DNA of 64,000 nt from Hyalomma asiaticum (GCA_013339685.2 CM023482.1:103244174-103308173), one strand, 5' to 3'; numbered from the stretch's first letter, positions 47,801-61,060 are shown. Program-made: numbers and translations. Notes: generated by a model from the sequence alone, not told the origin.

Positions 47801-50800
47801 CGGATAGCAGCATTCCTGAACATGCCAAATCTGATGCAACAAAAGCGGCGGAGCCCGGTTCATTTGACGAACCTTGTCAAGTAATCGACACCTCTGCAGA
47901 GCCAAAAGCACTAGTCGAAGCAAGTGAAATTCACGAAGCAAAAGCAACTGAAGAACCTAAAGCAAACGTGGAAGGAGAGCGACCTACTGCCGCATCTCCT
48001 GTACAAGAGGAACTGCAAACTCCTGTCAAGGCTAGATCTGAAGCGGAAACTGTCCAGACTGAAGCCGAAGTCGAAATTCAGCCACCTGAAATTGGATATG
48101 AGCCATTCCTCCAACCAAGGACGACAGGAGGGCTTCTAGAAACGGATAGCAGCATCGCCGAATGTGCCATATCTGACGAAACCAAGGCAGTGCTGGAAGG
48201 ACCCGCTGTCGAACCTTCTGGCTTAATGGACACATCTCGAGAGACAAGAGCACTAGTCGAAATAACTGAAGTGCAGGAAGCAAGAGCTACTGAAGAACCT
48301 AAAGCCCATGCTGAAGGAGCGGAGCCTGCGGTGGAACCCGCTGTACAGGTGGAGCCAAAGGCCCCTGTCAAGGCTAGCGTTGAAGCACAGTCGGCACAGC
48401 CTGAAGGCAAAGGCGAAATTGAGCCGCCTGAAATTGAAGTTGAGATGTCCCTTGACCCTAGGCCGACAGGAGGGCTACTGGAAACGGATAGCAGCATTCC
48501 TGAACATGTCAAAACTGATGCAACAAAAGCGGCGGAGCGCAGTTCAATTGACGAACCTTGTCAAGTAATCGACACCTCTGCAGAGCCAAAAGCACTAGTC
48601 GAAGCAAGTGAAATTCATGAAGCAAAAGCAACTGAAGAACCTAAAACATACGTCGAAGGAGCGCTACCTATTCCCGCATTTACTGTTCAAGAGGAATTTC
48701 GAGCTCTTGACAAGGCACAGCAATCTGACAAACCCAGTCGAAGAAGAACTGCAGCGGAAGCCAAAGTGAAATCAGCCACCAAAATGGAAGAGGCATTCCC
48801 TCCACCCAAGGGCGACAGGAGGGCTGCTAGACACGGAGAGCAGCATTACTGAACATGCCATATCTGTTGAAACAAAGGCAGTGCTGGCAGGATCAGCTGT
48901 CGAACCTTCTGGCCTAATGGAGACATCTCGAGAAACAAGAGCACTAGTCGAATTCAGTGAAATACGGGAAGCAAAAGCTACTGAAGAACCTAAAGACCAT
49001 GCTCAAGGAGCGGAGCCTGCCGTCGAACCCGTTGTACAAGTGGAGCCAGGAGCCCCTGTCAAGGCTAATTCTGAAGCGGAGACTGTCCAGACTGAAACTA
49101 AAGTCGAAAGTCAGCCACCTGAAATTGGATATGAGCCATTCCTCCAACGAATGGCGACAGGAGGGCTTCTAGAAACGGATAGCAGCATTGCCGAACGTGC
49201 CATATCTGACGAAACCAAGGCAGTGCTGGAAGGACCCGCTGTCGAACCTTCTGGCTTAATGGAGACACCTCGAGAGGCAAGAGCACTAGTCGAATTAATT
49301 GAAGTGCAGGAACCAATAGCAACTGAAGAACATAAAGGCCATGCTGAAGGAGCGGAGCCTGCGGTCGAACCTGCTGTACAAGTGGAACCAAAATCCCCTG
49401 ACAAGGCTAGCGTTGAAGCACAGACTGCACAGCCTGAAGGCAAAGGCGAAATTGAGCCGCCTGAAATTGAAGTTGAGATGTTCCTCGACACAAGGCCGAC
49501 AGGGGGGCTACTGGAAATGGATAGCAGCATTCCTGAACATGCCAAATCTGATGAAACAAAAGCTGCACTACCCGGCTCAATTGCTGAACCGCGTGAATTA
49601 CTCGATAAATCTGGAGAGGCAAGAGCACTAGTCGAAATAAGTGAAGCTCAGGAAGTAAAAGCAGGTGAAGAACCTAAAGCTGACCTTGAAGGAGTGCAGC
49701 CTACTGCCGCAGCTCCTGTACGAGAGGAACTTCAAACTCCTGTGAAGGCTAGTCTTGAAGCAGAAACCGTCCATACTGAAACCAAAGGTGAAATTCGACC
49801 CGCTGAAATTGGAGATGAGCTGTCCCTCCAGCCAAGGGTGACAGGAGGGCTTCTCGAAACGGAAAGCGGCACCACTGAGCATGACAAATCTGATGAAATA
49901 AAAGCAGTGCCGTCCGGTTCAGTTCCCGAACCTTGTCGATTAGTCGATACATCTGAAGAGACAAGAGCGCTGGTGGAAGTAGCTGAAGCTAAAGAAGCAA
50001 GAACAGCTAAAGAACCTAAAGCCCACGGTGAAGGAGCGCAACCTGCGGCAGAAGCTGCTGTAGAAGAGGAACCTAAAGGTCCTGTAGAAGCTTATGCTGA
50101 AGCTGAATCGGTACAGCCTGAAACCAAAGGTGAAATTCAGCAATCTGAAATCGGAGATGAGCCGTCGCTCCACCCAAGGGTGACAGGAGGGCTACTGGAA
50201 GCAGATAGCATCATTACCGAACGTTACCTGACCGTTGGGCCATGTTCTCTGGTCGGTAGACATGGTGATCTCATGGCATTTGTAGAAGTCCGGGATGCTG
50301 AAGATCGTAAACCACTTGAGGAGTTTCCAGCACATGCTTTTGAAGCATCACCGGCAGCCAAAGCTTTACCACTGGCCGCGTGGAAAGCGCCGGGTGAGGT
50401 TTATTCCTCAGTGGAATCAGAGATATCGGAATCAAGAGCAGATATTAAATTGCATGATGTAAATGATGAACTTCTTCTAAACCCTAGAGCGGCAGGAGGA
50501 CTGCTTGAAATCGTACAAGAATTCACTAACCCGGCTCTTCAAGAAAGTTTATGCATTCAAGAACAGGTGGTACCGCACAGCCGATCTGCAATTGCGGACG
50601 AGAATGGTATCGATAGTGAAAACAAATTTACTGGTCACATTTTTCCTGCAGAAAGTGTTTCGGAGGACTTCCTATTTGTGTATCCTATGGTCACTGGAGG
50701 TTTATTAGAAGTTGATGTTCTGATGCTTGGTCGTGCTACTGTGCAAGATAAAGAAACCCTGCTACCTCGCGCAAAAATAGAAAGCGAAGAAACGCGGCTT

Positions 50801-51682
50801 GAAAAGTTGAGCGCCGTAGGAAGTACCGTGCCGCAGGATCAAGCAAGTGCATCATATGCAGCCAAAGGTGCTTTTGCTGGCCTTGCTGTTGCACCTTGCA
50901 CATCAGACATTGATGTGTGTGGAATTCTTGGGGAAAAATTAGCACTCGGATCTTCTCAAGCTGTGCCTTTCGCTTCGAGTAAAGAGCGAAGCGATGACCA
51001 GAGGAGAACACAGCCAGGCGACATTCCTTTGGTTTCTGAGTTGCCCAAACTCGGTCTTCGCGAAACAGAATTTCTTGATGAAATCGAAAGAGAACCAAGA
51101 GGCGTGTTCAATACAGATAACACAGGAACCACACATTTTGCGTTTCGTGTTGGGAAACGCTCCTTGATTGACAGTTGCTCTCAGACTCAGTTACCCTCGT
51201 CCGTACTCAAGCGCACTCTGTCATGGACACCTGCTGAAAATGTTGCTAAAACACCGACGAAAAATCAAGTGAACATTGAAGCGGGTATTCCTTTTGATGG
51301 CCTGCAGTACGATACAGATGGCACTGCTCGCGATACCGTTTCTGTGCCCTCCAAAACTAACGATCACGTTGCCGACTTCAAGGATAATTCGCCTTCGACA
51401 TCGCAAAACGCTATGGAAATTGAGCTTGGATTCGTGCCAAGTGCGGACATGGATGTAGCTGTCACTGATCGCAGTGACCGTTCAGAAAGGCTACCTAGTC
51501 TAGACGCACAGCAGTTGTCGTCTATCCAAAGTGGTGTTCTACCTGCTCCGTCACTTGAGTACCTTCATCCCTCTGATGCACAGCTGTCGGATAGCATGCA
51601 GAAGATCACCCACCTGAACTACAGGAGGCCTCCAAAGGAAGCGAGGGAAGTGGTGGTCGCCCGGCAAGAGCCTCGAAACCGA
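41851..51682 (+). CDS. Giant repeat-GNAT gene, exon 2 (acidic repeat array, two frame breaks)
   Basis: A 9.8 kb exon entered through TTTTCCTCTGCAG and left through GTAAGT at 51683. It encodes about 3,275 residues, overwhelmingly Glu, Ala, Lys, Thr, Ser and Pro, with almost no aromatic residues: an intrinsically disordered acidic protein made of ~114-residue repeats. Reading moves between three frames. The first (to 44957) and second (44875-48852) are separated by a one-base insertion near 44952; the second and third (48881-51868) by a two-base loss near 48766. In both places neighbouring repeats show the undamaged version, so the breaks can be placed to within a few bases. Elsewhere the exon lacks stop codons, so selection was recent or the breaks are assembly errors. 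After about 50500 the repeats fade into a non-repeated segment. Confidence 0.78.
42880..50700 (+). repeat. Array of about 24 coding repeats of ~342 bp
   Basis: Each unit of about 114 residues contains P-R-x-T-G-G-L-L-E/D-T-D-S-S-I, later x-E-T-x-A-L-V-E, then T-E-E-P-K-A-H and ending P-P-E-I-G-D-E. Units at 46400-49500 alternate between two subtypes (after 'P-R': T-T-G-G...A-E-R and P-T-G-G...P-E-H), a two-unit higher-order pattern. Confidence 0.9.
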
Positions 51683-51942
51683 GTAAGTGAATACAAAAGC
51701 TTCTTTTCTTTCCTGAACTTTTGCCACACTTGGAAAATAACCACGGGTACCAATAACACCTTTAAGCTTCTCATTATGCTATCGTGTCATTGTTTGCTTC
51801 ATAAAGCCAGACACGTTGAAGAAAGGTTTCAATACACTGTACGAACACAAAGTGCATTCTTGCCGTAGCACGAGCACCGAAAGCGACAGCTGTGGTCCTA
51901 ATTTGTTAACAAGCATCGTTGCTGCCGTTTTCAGAACCGGAG

Positions 51943-54900
51943 AAGACCGAAGACCTGGACCGGCAATTTTGTGAACAAGTAGCCGACGAAAAAGCATTGA
52001 ATTCACAAACCAACAGTGTGATAGACTCGATTCGCAGCACGCTCGCTGATGGTGCGAGATCTTTTTCAGATCTACATTTACCTCAGGCCACTTCAAACAT
52101 GATTCAGAAAAAAGAAGCAAGTGGCCTGGATAGCCCCATCACGAGTGAATATCAGGGGCGTCATGCAACAGATTATCTTTATGCAGAAAAACATGAGATG
52201 CCATTTGTAGAAGAACAGCAAGCCCTACACAGTGTTTCAACGCGATTAGCCGAGTCAACGACATTGCCTGTGGTAACTGAGCTAGCGGCGGTAGACAATG
52301 CCTCTGAAGGTGCTCACAGTCCAGAGTGCCGTAAAGAAGTCTGCGTTAAAGATAATAAAGATCACGCGGAAGTTATTACTACAGAAAAATATGGGACCCC
52401 TGAAACTGAACGAGGTGTTTCCAAGATAGAAGGGCAAATGACGGAAACCACAAAAGAGGCATCATTCCATGTAGACACTGAAGCTTCAACGGGCAAAGAG
52501 GTGTTGGAAGTGGTTCACAAAGAGAATGAACTATCAAGCCGACCGGCGGTACCAGTAGCTTTGGCGGACGAGGCAAGTAGAGCTACAGCAGTTGACCACA
52601 AGCTACCAGTCGCGGACGAGCACACGGTGCAAGCAAATGTTGCAGCAGCAGAACCTGAACCCAAAATAGCAGATAAAGCAACGATTGTGGAAGCCACAAA
52701 TGCTGGCGAAAAATTAGGACAGACACCGGAGAAGGAAAATCGACCGGAGGAGCCTATAGCACAAAGTAAAGCGCTGCTCACCGTGGACCAAGATGTGGAG
52801 TCTTTGGTTCCTGAAAATTTCGATCGTCATGAACACTCATCTAGCGCGTCAACCGAGCGTGATAAGACCGTTTCTCTAGCAGAAAGTGAAGATTTCCTTC
52901 CAGAGGGAATACCAGACCCTGTTGCAAGCCTAGCGGGATTCTTCGAAGAGCATGGTTCATCACAAAGAGCCCTTCAAAGTACTGAATTGCATTACACCAC
53001 TTCCGATGGTCTCCAGAAGAGGCATAACATTAACATTGCTATCGAACCTCCAAAGGAGCAAGATCACCTAAGTGAACTCAGTAAAGAATACAAAGCGCAG
53101 ACAGATGTCAATGGCAAGGAAGATGTCACATCAGGGGCTGAGTGCTGGCAGTCACCACCTGAAGTTGCGGAAGAGGATGCGCTCCTTGAAGGTGAAGGTG
53201 TAACACCGCAACATCCCTCTATACTGAAAGGTTGCGAAGACACTGAAGAAGTACTGAATACTGGAGGAAGGCATACGGGTGGAACCGAGCCGAAACCGTC
53301 TACTGAGGAGAAAGATGGTGCAATTGCGTGTACAGAACTTGCTGAAAATAAGCCTCATTCTTTTACAAATGGTCAGTCTGCAGATGGGGCCGATGGCTGG
53401 CACTCACCACCTGGAGTTAGAGAAGACGACGCGCTTCCTAGGGATAAAAATAAAGAAGACGGTAAGAACGAAGCTCTCAAACGTGCGCTATATGTCTTGC
53501 CCAAAGAAGAAGAAAATCCTGTCGCCGAAGTGGTACCGAGTGCAGTAGGAACGAAGCCATCCCCTCGAGAGAATGATGAGCATTTGACAGGGGTGTCCAT
53601 ACAGAAACCTCCTCCTGCAAACGATCACTCCGTCGTGGTGGCTGAAGGCTACCTGGAGTCGCCACCTGGAGTTGCAGAGGAGCAAGCAGTTCCTGAGGAT
53701 GCGAGTGCAGTATCACCGGAACACAACAAACAACAGAAAGGAGTCGAAGGCTTTGTAAATGTGTTGCCCATTGAGGAAGAAAAGCATATTACAGAAAAAG
53801 TCTTCAATGCATCCGAAGCAAATACATCTATTGGCGAGAACGATGTGAAGTTGCAAAGCACAGAGGTGGCTGAACGCAAGCCGTCCACTTCCGCAACGAA
53901 GGAGAAAGAAGGCTGGCAGTCGCCGCCTGGAGTAACAGAAGAGCAAGCAGTTTCTGTGAATGCAAGTGAAGTGTCACCTGAACGCAGCATGCAACAGGAA
54001 GGAGTTGAAGACCTTGCAAAAGCATTGACCACTGAGAAAGAAAAACACATCTCAGAAAAACAGTACAATGCATCCAAAGATGGAAAGTTGCAAAGCACAG
54101 AAGAGTCTGAACACATGCCCTCTACTTCTGCAACGGAATGGGAAGAAGGCTGGCGGTCACTGCCTGGAGTAACAGAAGAGCAAGCACTTCCTGTGGATGC
54201 AAGCGAAATACTGTCGGAACACAACAGGCAACAGGAAGTAGTTGAAGACCTTGCAGAAGTGTCGCCCATTGAGGAAAGAAAGAATATTGCAGAAAAAGTG
54301 TCCAAAGCATCCGAAGCAAATACATCTATTGGCGAGAAAGATGTGAAGTTGCAAAGCACAGAGGTGGCTGAACGCAAGCAGTCTACTTCCGCAACGGAGG
54401 GGAAAGAAGGCTGGCAGTCGCCGCCTGGAGTAACAGAAGAGCAAGCAGTTTCTGTGAATGCAAGTGAAGTGTCACCTGAACGCAGCATGCAACAGGAAGG
54501 AGTTGAAGACCTTGCAAAAGCGTTGCCCATTGAGAAAGAAAAACATATCACAGAAAAACAGTACAATGCATCCGAAGCAAATATATCTATTGGCGAGAAG
54601 GATGGAAAGTTGCAAAGCACAGAAGAGTCTGAACACATGCCCTCTACTTCTGCAACGGAATGGGAAGAGGGCTGGCGGTCACTGCCTGGAGTAACAGAAG
54701 AGCAAGCACTTCCTGTGGATGCAAGCGAAATACTGCCGGAACACAACAGGCAACAGGAAGTAGTTGAAGACCTTGCAAAAGTGTCGCCCATTGAGGAAAG
54801 AAAGCATGACATAGGAAAACTGTCCATTGCATCCGAAGCAAATACATCTATCTGCGAGAAGGATGTGAAGTTGCAAAGCACAGAAATGTCTGAACACAAG

Positions 54901-57667
54901 CCATCTGTTTCTGCAATTGACGGGGCTGATGGTTGGCAGTCATCGCCTGAAGTTGCAGAAAAAGACCCAATTCTTGAGGATGCAAATGATGTATCAGGCA
55001 CCGCAAAAGTACTGGACATTGAAGAACAAAAGCGTATCACCGAAGTATTACCCAGTACAGTGAAAACGAAGTCTTTATCTGGAGAGAATGACGTGGGTTT
55101 GACAAATATGGCAATGTTAGAACAGAAACCTCCTCCTAAAAGCGATCAGTCCTTGGTGGGGGTCGAAGGCTGGCAGTCACCGCGAGGAGGTACGAAGCAG
55201 CAGGCACTTCCTGAGGATGCAAGTGCTGTATCACATGATCGCGATAAACAACAAGGAGGAGTTGAAGGCTCTGCAAAACTGTTGCCCAATGAACAAGAGC
55301 ACATCGACCAAATACCTTCCAGTGCAGCCGAAGCAAGTACGTCTGTTGGAGAGAAGGATGTGAAGTCGCAAAGCCCAGAACCGTCTACTGAAGAGCGAAA
55401 GGTCGAAGGTTGGCACTCACCGCCTGAAGTTACAGAAGAACAAGCAACTCTTGAGGACGCAAGTGTAGTATCAGGTACTGTAGAAGTACTACGCACTGAA
55501 GAACAAAAGCCTATCGCCGAAGCACTGCACAGTGCAGCAGAAACGAAGTCATCCCGCGGAGAAAATGACGCGAATCTGCCAAGTACAGAAGTGTCTGAAT
55601 GGAAAGGTCCTCCTTCTGCAAGCACTGAGTCCTTGGTGAGGGCTGAAGGCACGCAGTCACCGCCTGGAGTCACGGAGCAACACGCACTTCCTAATCCTAG
55701 TGCAGTATCACCTCAGCGCGGTATACAAGAGGGAGGAGTTGAAGGCTTTGCAGAAGTGCCCCACATTGAGGAAGAAAGGCGTATCAACGAAGTACCTTTG
55801 AATGCAGCCGAAGCAAGTATGTCCATCGGAGATAAAAGTGTGAAGATGCAAAACACGGAATTGTCTGTAAACAAGCCGTCTCTTTCTACAAACGATCAGT
55901 CCCTGAAGGGTGTTGAACGCAGGCAGTCAGCACCTGTACTTACAGAGCAGAACGCAGTTTCTGAGGATACAAGTGCAGCATCCCCGGCACACGGTAAAGA
56001 GGAACGACCCGAAGGCACTGCACCAGAGCTGCATATTGAAGAGGAAAAGCATACCCTTGAAAAACCGCTCAGTACAGCCGTAGAAAGGTTGTTCACTGCT
56101 GAGAAGAGCGCAGACTTCCAAAGTGCAGAAACGTCTGAACGAAAGCCTTTTCCTTCTGCAAATGATCAGTCTATGTGTCGGGCTGTAGACTCGCAGTCAC
56201 TGCCTGGAGCTCCAAAAGAAGAAGCACACACAGTGGACGTAAGAGCAGTATCAGCTGAAGACGGCAAACAGGAAAGAGTCGAAGGCAATGGAGAAGTACT
56301 GGACACGAGAGAAGAAAATGATACCACTGTAGCCTTGCCCAGCGCAGTTCCTGGAGAGAAATGTGGGGAAGCATCAAGCACGGAATTGGCTGTACACAAG
56401 CCCTGTTCTGGAAGAGTTGAGTCCACAGTAGTTGTTGACGGCTGGCAGTCACCGTCTGCAGTTATAGGGGAGGACGCACTTCCTGAAGATGAAAATGTTA
56501 GTCACGATCTTCAACTTCGATCCCTGTCTTCGGAACAATGTGAAGGCGAGAAAGTCGCTACGGTTACAGAAAGCATGACCTACCAGAGGGTAGTCGGAGA
56601 ATTGAAGGAAACACAATCACTTTCGCGACAATTGAAAAGAAAAGCCAAGGCGCGAAGAGAGCATGATGGCGCCAAACCTGAGGCTCGAACATTTAAGTTC
56701 AATACACAGAGCGGCACTTCAGACAATCTCTGTATGCTGGATAATTTAAATAGAGGGTTCATGTCCACAACGATCAAGTCGGCCTCATCTTCCACTGGGA
56801 GTGCACTGTGCCGAAGGGAGAAGACGGACGTCACAGACGAGGAAGTTGTGTATTCTAGCAGCGGCAGCAATTCGCCTTGTGGACAGCTTACTTCGGTCAA
56901 GAAGAGCTCTTCCTGCTGTCTTGTGATAGTCGACTACGAAGATGAGGAGTCCAGTCCCACAACTTTTCGGCCACGACCTGCGTCTCCCGTAAGGCACTAT
57001 TTGGATTTCACGGCAAACTTTCAACAAGGGCAAGTCGTCCCTTATACTGGCGATGTGCAGAAACTACGTGCGCCCAGCAAGATAACCAACTTTCTTACTT
57101 CGAATATATCTAGTAAAGATGACGAAGATAGCTCACCTTCTCGCCGCTCTGATAAGAGGGCCCGCAGAGCTAAACAAGAAGCTCATGCTAGAGAATCATG
57201 CGATGAATCTACCTATCCGTCTTGTCCAAACGTACCGAGCAAAAGCAGTGAAAACTGTGACAGCGACTCCTCCACGAGTCGGCTTCCAGGCACAGACTAC
57301 TCTTACAGCGCCACTAGCGCGCCAAAGATTAGCCCACCGCACCACGACAGCAAGGTGCAGTCACTTCTCTGCTGCAAGCTGTGCGGGCAGTCATTCTTCC
57401 GCAGTGACCCGACGCACGCCGAATTGTGTTCGAGCTACCACCGGGACGCAGCCCTTCCTGCTGCCACGAGCGGCGTCCCACCTACAGCGCAGTTTCTTGA
57501 GAAGTACGTGTTGAGTGTTGTTGACGAAGACGACGTTAGCGACGTCTTGAGGCAAGCCTGGAGGGACGAAGAGACCGCGATCCTTGCTTCTTCGGTGTGG
57601 ACGTTGTACCGCTGTGTGCCCAGCGCCTTCTACATCATCCGGGAGAAAGAAAGAAGACCCACATCTC
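51943..57667 (+). CDS. Giant repeat-GNAT gene, exon 3 (second repeat array, basic region, zinc-finger-like motif)
   Basis: The frame is open without a break from 51919 to the donor GTGAGT at 57668, about 1,910 codons. The obvious acceptor (TTTTCAG, exon from 51935) is one base out of phase with exon 2. The next AG (exon from 51943) restores phase 0, so I list that start as tentative. Residues first show acidic low complexity, then about fourteen repeats marked G-W-Q-S-P-P-G-V-T-E-E-Q (53144-56470). From 56560 the style changes: basic helical R-Q-L-K-R-K-A-K-A-R-R-E-H, Ser-rich patches, then C-K-L-C-x10-H-A-E-L-C at about 57380-57425, a possible C2HC zinc finger. The last ~60 residues (D-E-D-D-V-S-D-V-L-R-Q-A-W-R-D-E onward) look like the beginning of the GNAT domain completed by exon 4. 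Confidence 0.8.
53144..56470 (+). repeat. Array of about 14 coding repeats of ~250 bp
   Basis: The signature G-W-Q-S-P-P-G-V-T-E-E-Q-A-L-P-x-D-A-S recurs with ~83-residue spacing. 53861-54290 and 54359-54790 are a nearly identical pair offset by 498 bp (two units), showing expansion by double units. Confidence 0.88.
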
Positions 57668-60301
57668 GTGAGTAACACAATCTTTCGCTCGTGCGTCTAC
57701 TAGTTTGCGTTTTATCAGTTGCAGTCCTTGTACAGCACAGCATATATGACGCGGCAAGAAAATGCGTGAGATGCGCAAACGGTTCCTGATGAATCAGGCC
57801 TGCAACGCGACAGCTATACATGTTTGAAAGCATCGCCCACCGTGCGCTGTCAGACCACTTTTCCCACATAATGTGGCTGAAATCCTTCACTAGAGTTCGG
57901 TATTCTGCACCGGTCTAGAAATCAGCAACGTTGAACTTAATTTGTCATACAAACATGCCGGTTTGCTGATTCAGTAACAGCTTCCAGGTTTGTGTTGTGC
58001 TGGCGATATTGTGTTATCCACTAACAGGCAAGGAGATCTCTAGTACTAAAAGGGGTTGAGACACCAAATCAGTGCCTTGTGCGTTCTTTGTTTGAACTTT
58101 TCTTATTGCTACAGGAAGCACGACGTAGACTCGAAGATCGCCATGTTTTGGGTAAATATCTTAAAGGCGCCCTGAAACCAAATTTTACTCGCCGAGTCTT
58201 GCGCTGAAACGGGTTCCTTGCATCGCCCTGAGATAAATTCAATTTTCAAGACTGACACGGGCAAACAGAAGTTATTCAATTTACATATTCAAAATAAAAC
58301 CAGACGACAAATATGGGTACCCTTCTCGCATTTCACTCACTCAGAGACGGGTTCGCTGCTTCCACTCAAAACGTGGCTAAGATATTGTGGTACCAGAATC
58401 GTGCTGTTCATTGCGGCCTTCCTACCACAACGGTTACAGCGCTTTTTGACACCGTCGTTGCCTTTGGCTGTGCAACCACGTCAGCCGCACAGCGCTGCTT
58501 GTGTCAGCCACACAAAAAATGAAATTGTAACGTGCAAATTTGTCCTTTGGTAGCTTTAGCAAGCATAAACATGTTTTCGACTGAAAATTTCTTATAGTCA
58601 GCGCATTGCAAGCTTGGTGCGACAAGTATTTTTAATTCCAACCGTTCCGGGCCAATCAGAGGGGTACGGAAACGAATTCGCTTCAGCGTCCCCTCTGGTA
58701 AAACCGAAATAATTCTTCGTTGCGCCTACATAGTTCACGTTTCGCGCAACCAGATCAGAACGTTTTAGCTGCAACATGATTTACGATTTCTTCGAGCCGT
58801 TTAGGCTAACATCGCAAGAACGCTAGCTGGGCTCGAGCGGGAGTCGAGAGTGAGGGTAAGGAAGAGTGGTAAGAGTGAGGAAGAGGGATGACAAGGAAAG
58901 CGGGTAAAGCGTAGCATACCCATATATATTACGGCATAGCGAGGAAGGGGAAAACGGAAGTGAAGGTGAGGGTGAAGAAAGGAGGAGGAGAGGGCTACCA
59001 GCTCCGCTGTGACATAGCCTTGCGCCGCTTGCGCAAATTGCCTACGGTTTCTTTATAGCCTCAGACTTTCGTGTCTTAACCACTTTAAACTTAGTGTGGC
59101 AAAGTGCGAATTTGTATTATTCAATGACGGCAATGACAAGGTGCTAAACGCAGGACCATGTAATATACAGTAAGGTAATACAGGTATATCTGTACGTAGG
59201 GAGACAAGAGGAAGTACAGGAAGAAGCCACAACAGCAATAAGAGAGAGGGATTATGCATTAATGACAGAGAGAGCTTTGTGGATTCGCTATACGCACCAT
59301 ATCACTAGAGGCCTGTGGAAAAATGCGCCGGTTCTGAGATATACATCCGGAAACTCAGTTGTGTGTTGAAGTCAGAGGTGCTATCGGGACTGGACTTATA
59401 CAATGGGCGCTCGTCCAGAGACGTCACATCGAGCTGTAAAGAGTTATATAGGCCAAACAGCACTTCAAACGGTGAAGCTCAGAGCAAACTCAGGTTCATT
59501 GAGGAAGGTACGTGGCCGGAGAAAGTGTCCCCATATTTGTATCAGAGCATTGAGTGGGGATGAAGAAATGGGACGCCCACTAGGAGGCAGGCGTGTGGCC
59601 GGTGGTGTAAGCAATAAAGAGCGTTAGGCACGAGGTCGGACAGGTGGAGATCTATAGTACAGCAGTGATGAAAAGAAAGATAGCTCTGAGTGACTATCGA
59701 CATTTCGAATAGTCGTGTTTTGTCTTTACCGGTTTCGTTAAGGACGAGGTCGTTAAAGACAAAATGAGGAGGGCAGAATTTTATCGTAATTTACCCTTTA
59801 CACGTACGTGTTCTTTAGAACACGTATACGTGTAAAGCGAGGTTCACTAAAGGAAGGAGGTGCATGTTGTACTTGCTGTGAAGAAGCTATAAGGCAAGGA
59901 GGGAGCAGGCTTTAATTTAATTTGAATATATTCGTCCGGATGTTCGGGCGACCGCCTGCATGAAGCTGTGAGTTTTAGAAACAGCACTGGAAAGGTAAAC
60001 GAGTCCGCGGCATTGATCGGCACAAGAACATTGGAGATATGGCGGCGGACATGTAAGGACGAAGGACCAAAACAGAAAGCACGAAGACCAAAGTTACTGT
60101 GCCGTAAAAATCAGGAGGAACTGAGCTGAGAATATCGGTGTTTCCTTTTTTCTGAAAAAAAAAGTATTTATTTCAACTCAGGAAAGAGCTTGTTGGCTCG
60201 CACTAATTATTCGTACAGCGTACATTTGGTCGATCCTACCAGTGCTCCATCTCCCGACGTAAGGCATTTCTATCGGCACCGGCATATTTTGCATTTTTTA
60301 A

Positions 60302-60410
<109 letters not shown>

Positions 60411-61060
60411 GCCGGCTACGGCTTTGTGCTCTCCTGGAGGTTTCGTTAATGGGATCTATACAAAAATTGCTATGCCACAACATGACTGCATGAGAGACAT
60501 AAATGAAGATCATAACATGAAAATCATGACATGCATGTCATAAGTGGCATGATTTACATGCCACGGTCTTGGTGCTTTCCTGGCCTTTTCGTTAATGAGT
60601 TGTATGGTAAAATAAGTATGGCACAACATGACTGCATGACGAATATAAATGACATGTCATAACACAAGAATCGTGATACGCATGTCATGAGCGGCATGAT
60701 TTACGTGCCACGGTCTTGGCGCTCTTGCGGCCGTTTAGTTAAATTGATATATACCAAAACTGGTATAGAGAGACAACAATGTATGTCGACCATGGGTGAC
60801 ACGTTCTAAGAACATGAAAATGGTGACGTGCATGTCATGAGCGGCATGATTTACATGCCACGCGTTTCGTTAATGGGATGTATACCAAAGTTGCTATGGC
60901 ACAACACGACTGCATTACGAACGTAAATGACAGTTCGTAACATTAGGATCATGGCACGCGTGTCATGAGCGGGATGGTTTACATTCTACAGTCTTGGTGC
61001 TCTTGCGGCCGTTACGTTAACTTCATATGTACCAAAATCGGCATAGCGAGACCACTATGC
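60411..61060 (+). repeat. Degenerate tandem repeat, about 4-5 copies of ~127-150 bp
   Basis: A repeating module contains gcatgatttacatgccacg, cttggtgctctt, 'cgttaat-gg', 'taccaaaa' and 'catgactgcat'. The 'catgatttac' motif occurs at about 60549, 60695, 60845 and 60972. Confidence 0.8.

Noticed and set aside
53649..55040. 463-codon minus-strand frame
   Set aside because: Mirror of the repetitive coding strand; Ser/Cys/Phe-rich and repeats in step with the real exon.
58168..58700. Possible MITE starting gcgccctgaaacc
   Set aside because: I could not find a matching inverted end or target duplication.
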